Below, one piece after another: positions 61,833-64,000 of a stretch of DNA of 64,000 nucleotides. The notes under the pieces are model-generated. The model was not told where the DNA came from and made no database searches. It was given only the letters and a program-made list of their open reading frames with translations. The stretch lies in the NCBI RefSeq assembly GCF_002042965.1, contig NZ_MZNT01000010.1:277600-341599 (forward strand), in the 5' to 3' direction. Within the stretch, counting starts at the first letter, position 1; each line of letters starts with the position of its first letter. The stretch is from Paenibacillus sp. 32352. Its GTDB lineage: Bacteria > Bacillota > Bacilli > Paenibacillales > NBRC-103111. The translations under genes and the position numbers were made by a program.

Positions 61833-63713
61833 ATCGAGTAGGTGAGGGCGCCTAGCCCTCGACCTCTCACACCACCGTACATGCGGGTCCGCATACGGCG
61901 GTTCCTAAAGGTTAACGAATTTCAAGATAGCGAGAAGTTAGACTCATTAGCCCTTGGTTGTTCCAGTAGGAGCGATTAAGGGCGTTATTTATGTTGCGGG
62001 ACATTTCCCAGCATCCTCGTCGGGAATTTGCCATCATCCTGGCCGCCCATTCAGGAACCCCTAGAGCGCGTAGGTTTCGGAGCCGGGATTTCGGCAACTT
62101 CCATTGCTTCCACAGACACATTCGAAGTCTCCGTCGTATCCATTCGTCCAACCGTTCGCAATGTGTCTTTACGGATGCCAAGCGAAAATAGCCAATCCAC
62201 CCCATTAGGTAGCGATTAAGCTCCTTTATGCGGCGCTCCATGGAGATTCCTCTCGTTCTCGAGGTGATCTCACGTACGCGTTCTTTGAGTTGTTCCAGTT
62301 TCTTGGGTGCAATGCGAATGGTTGTTTCTCGGTTTCTTATGAAGCTAAAGCCAAGAAACTTCCGTTTCCAAGGGCGGTCTACCGCACTTTTGTCCCTATT
62401 CACTTTCAGTCTAAGCTTCCCCTCTACGAAACGAATCACAGACTCCATTACCCGTTCTCCCGCACGCTTGCTTCCCACGAAGATGTTACAGTCATCCGCG
62501 TAGCGGACGAATCGCAACCCTCGTCTGGTCAGTTCTTTATCCAAGTCATCTAACAGAATGTTTGCCAGGAGTGGGCTAAGGGGGCCTCCTTGAGGAGTTC
62601 CCTCTACTGTCTCCTGTTTCATTCCGTCTACCATGACACCGGCATTTAGGTATGCTCGAATCAGCTTTAGGACACGCTTGTCCGACACTTTTCTTGCTAT
62701 TCTTGCCATGAGAATATCGTGGTTGACTCGATCAAAGAATTTCTCCAAGTCCATGTCCACGACCCAGCGGTAGCCTTCTTGAATGTGGGATTGCGCCTGC
62801 TTTATGGCATCGTGGGCTCGTTTTCCTGGACGGAAGCCGAAGCTGTTCAGTGAGAAATGTGGATCGAAGATCGGTGTCATCACTTGCATGAGGGCTTGCT
62901 GGATGAAGCGATCCATTACGGTTGGAATACCTAACAGCCGAACCCCGCCTCCGGGTTTGGGGATTTCCACCCGTTTGACAGGCGTTGGTCTGTAGGTGCC
63001 CTCTTGAAGTTCCGTTTTCACGGTTTCCCAGTGTTCCCATAAGTGCGCTTGTAGCTCATCTACTGTCACTCCGTCGACACCAGGCGCTCCGCCGTTCTGT
63101 CTCACTCGCTTGAACGCGAGTCGAAGGTTGTTTCCTTCGAGTATTCTTTCCAGCAAGTCGTTATGTCCTTCGCGAGAAGAAGGGGCGAGTTGTGCCGACG
63201 AAGAACTCGGCGCTCCGGCATACCCTTGTGGCTTCACCACTGCTCTTTGCCGTGAGCCTTCATATGAAGTTGGCTGCTGTCGTTGCTCTTCGCGCGAACG
63301 CATCGGTTTCTTCTCTCCTTTAAGTTCAGCCCTTCCGGTTTCCGGCGTCCCCTACTCCCGTACTATGGCCTCTGCTGACTCCTGCGGATTCAGCGCGACT
63401 TCTCAGCCGCGGTTACGAAGTTACTTCGCGTATTCCGCAGGTCTCCCCAGATAAGAACGTCATCTTTCTGCCCGCAACCACTCAAGTTTACGAAATTAGT
63501 CCTTGGCGACTTTGGATTTCGTCATGTTGTGGTGACTCATCCGGCTAATCCCGCCTCAAATTGAGTTCGTGTACCTTGGCTCGTGCATTTGCCTCCAGCT
63601 TCCTTCAGATTCTGCCTCGCGGCAGACACCCTTGCTCTTGGCTAACGGTAGGCGTTCGCCAGCCCCCGTTCGGGACTTTCACCCTAGAGATGACGCCCAT
63701 GCTGGGCGTACAC
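61833..63713 (-). mobile_element. Group II intron, bacterial class C (IIC) type
   Basis: The minus strand begins with GTGTACGCCC at 63713 and a domain I start (TCTAGGGTGAAAGTCCCGAA). It ends with a short domain V (CCGTATGCG...CGCATGTACGG at about 61876-61905) and a domain VI hairpin (GAGGGCTAGGCGCCCTCACC) closing in CTACTCGAT at 61833. The 5' end lies directly after the T-run of a terminator hairpin, the favoured insertion site of class C introns. Total length is about 1.88 kb. The element looks complete. Confidence 0.85.
61912..63303 (-). CDS. ltrA: Group II intron reverse transcriptase/maturase
   Basis: This 463-residue protein has the reverse transcriptase core: GVDGVTVDELQ, IPTVMDRFIQQALMQVMTPI, VVDMDLEKFFDRVNHDILM (first catalytic Asp), GTPQGGPLSPLLANILLDDL and the catalytic YADD in LRFVRYADDCNIF near residue 285. 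The maturase (GIIM) domain follows (NRYLMGWIGYFRLA). There is no HNH endonuclease domain, as in class C introns, which prime at replication forks. It splices and mobilises its host intron. The frame is intact. Confidence 0.93.
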   Translation of the reverse strand: MRSREEQRQQPTSYEGSRQRAVVKPQGYAGAPSSSSAQLAPSSREGHNDLLERILEGNNLRLAFKRVRQNGGAPGVDGVTVDELQAHLWEHWETVKTELQEGTYRPTPVKRVEIPKPGGGVRLLGIPTVMDRFIQQALMQVMTPIFDPHFSLNSFGFRPGKRAHDAIKQAQSHIQEGYRWVVDMDLEKFFDRVNHDILMARIARKVSDKRVLKLIRAYLNAGVMVDGMKQETVEGTPQGGPLSPLLANILLDDLDKELTRRGLRFVRYADDCNIFVGSKRAGERVMESVIRFVEGKLRLKVNRDKSAVDRPWKRKFLGFSFIRNRETTIRIAPKKLEQLKERVREITSRTRGISMERRIKELNRYLMGWIGYFRLASVKTHCERLDEWIRRRLRMCLWKQWKLPKSRLRNLRALGVPEWAARMMANSRRGCWEMSRNINNALNRSYWNNQGLMSLTSRYLEIR

Positions 63714-63750
63714 AAAAAAACATCATTCATTTTTTGAATGATGTTTTTTT
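63714..63750. terminator. Terminator that served as intron insertion site
   Basis: Perfect arms AAAAAAACATCATTC and GAATGATGTTTTTTT surround a 7-base loop. It ends the partial gene at 63851-64000 on the minus strand. The intron begins at the next base after its T-run. Confidence 0.88.
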
Positions 63751-63850
63751 GTGCCTCCCGGCTAAATTGTAAACCTTGCAACATTCTTATAAACGTGTTC
63801 ACGTATAAACAGTTGGAAGATAACAAATGCTGCACGTCTTGAGTCCAATT

Positions 63851-64000
63851 TTATTGACGAGCCGCAGGAGCCGGAGCCGCTCGCTGCGTTTGAATCAAGT
63901 TGTCTACATTGGACTGTGACTTATTAATTTGCTCTTGCGTCAACGGCTTGCCAACGCCGAAGCTCTTGACGATTTTCTTCAGCGTATCCGCATCGAAATC
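63851..64000 (-). CDS. Partial gene, C-terminal 49 residues
   Basis: A minus-strand frame enters from the right edge and stops at TAA 63851-63853. The visible tail is soluble and helical (DFDADTLKKIVKSFGVGKPL, then TQEQINKSQSNVDNLI) with an Ala/Pro-rich end (RAAPAPAARQ). I do not recognise the family. The terminator at 63714-63750, about 100 bases on, belongs to it. Confidence 0.65.
   Translation of the reverse strand, partial: DFDADTLKKIVKSFGVGKPLTQEQINKSQSNVDNLIQTQRAAPAPAARQ

Noticed and set aside
63605..63835. A 76-codon minus-strand frame at the right edge
   Set aside because: It spans the terminator and the 5' RNA domain of the intron and cannot be a real gene.
1..64000. CRISPR arrays, tRNA and rRNA genes
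   Set aside because: No regularly spaced repeats, no clover-leaf sequences with a TTCGA-type arm in context, and no rRNA-like stretches were noticed; short tRNAs could still be missed by eye.

Overview
The window reads as a piece of a spore-forming, low-to-moderate GC Bacillota chromosome, most likely Paenibacillus or a close relative. The grounds are paired YesM/YesN-type two-component systems beside CUT1 sugar ABC transporters, SLH-domain surface proteins, a CotSA/CotS-like spore-coat gene pair, AGGAGG ribosome sites and many TTG/GTG starts. These are judgements from family recognition; no database search was run.

Left part (1-25 kb): carbohydrate uptake and breakdown, nearly all on the minus strand. 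A first locus holds a YesN-like regulator and YesM-like kinase (6188-2697), then two permeases and the start of a lipoprotein binding protein (2085-1). A LacI regulator is divergent from a FAD oxidoreductase plus SGNH hydrolase pair (6282-9527). An orphan binding protein and a DUF1861 beta-propeller follow. A second, fuller locus (12767-24837) has a kinase/regulator pair, a GH105 unsaturated-uronyl hydrolase, a binding protein, two permeases and a large secreted GH43 enzyme. It looks like a pectin-type or arabinan-type side-chain utilisation system. A nearly identical 39-bp element lies upstream of both the permease operon and the GH43 gene and is the best candidate site for its response regulator. 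The GH43 gene has lost a C-terminal SLH anchor by frameshift and deletions.

Middle part (25-36 kb): a 1256-codon RCC1-repeat/Ig-like/SLH surface protein next to a MalT-type LuxR regulator, then a degraded IS630-like element abutting a truncated IS256-type element, and an unlinked MsmX-type ATPase that could serve all the sugar importers.

Right part (36-64 kb): mixed accessory genes. These are a MerR/SDR pair with a classic MerR promoter; an ECF sigma/anti-sigma pair; two HxlR regulators whose loci share similar palindromic operators; a chemoreceptor behind a c-di-GMP-I riboswitch with its terminator; a BMP-family binding protein; two imine-reductase-like paralogues, one beside a MerR gene and one in an operon with an MFS exporter; the CotSA/CotS pair; several small or broken genes; a rhomboid protease; and a group IIC-type intron inserted directly behind a Rho-independent terminator. 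No rRNA, tRNA or CRISPR array was seen.
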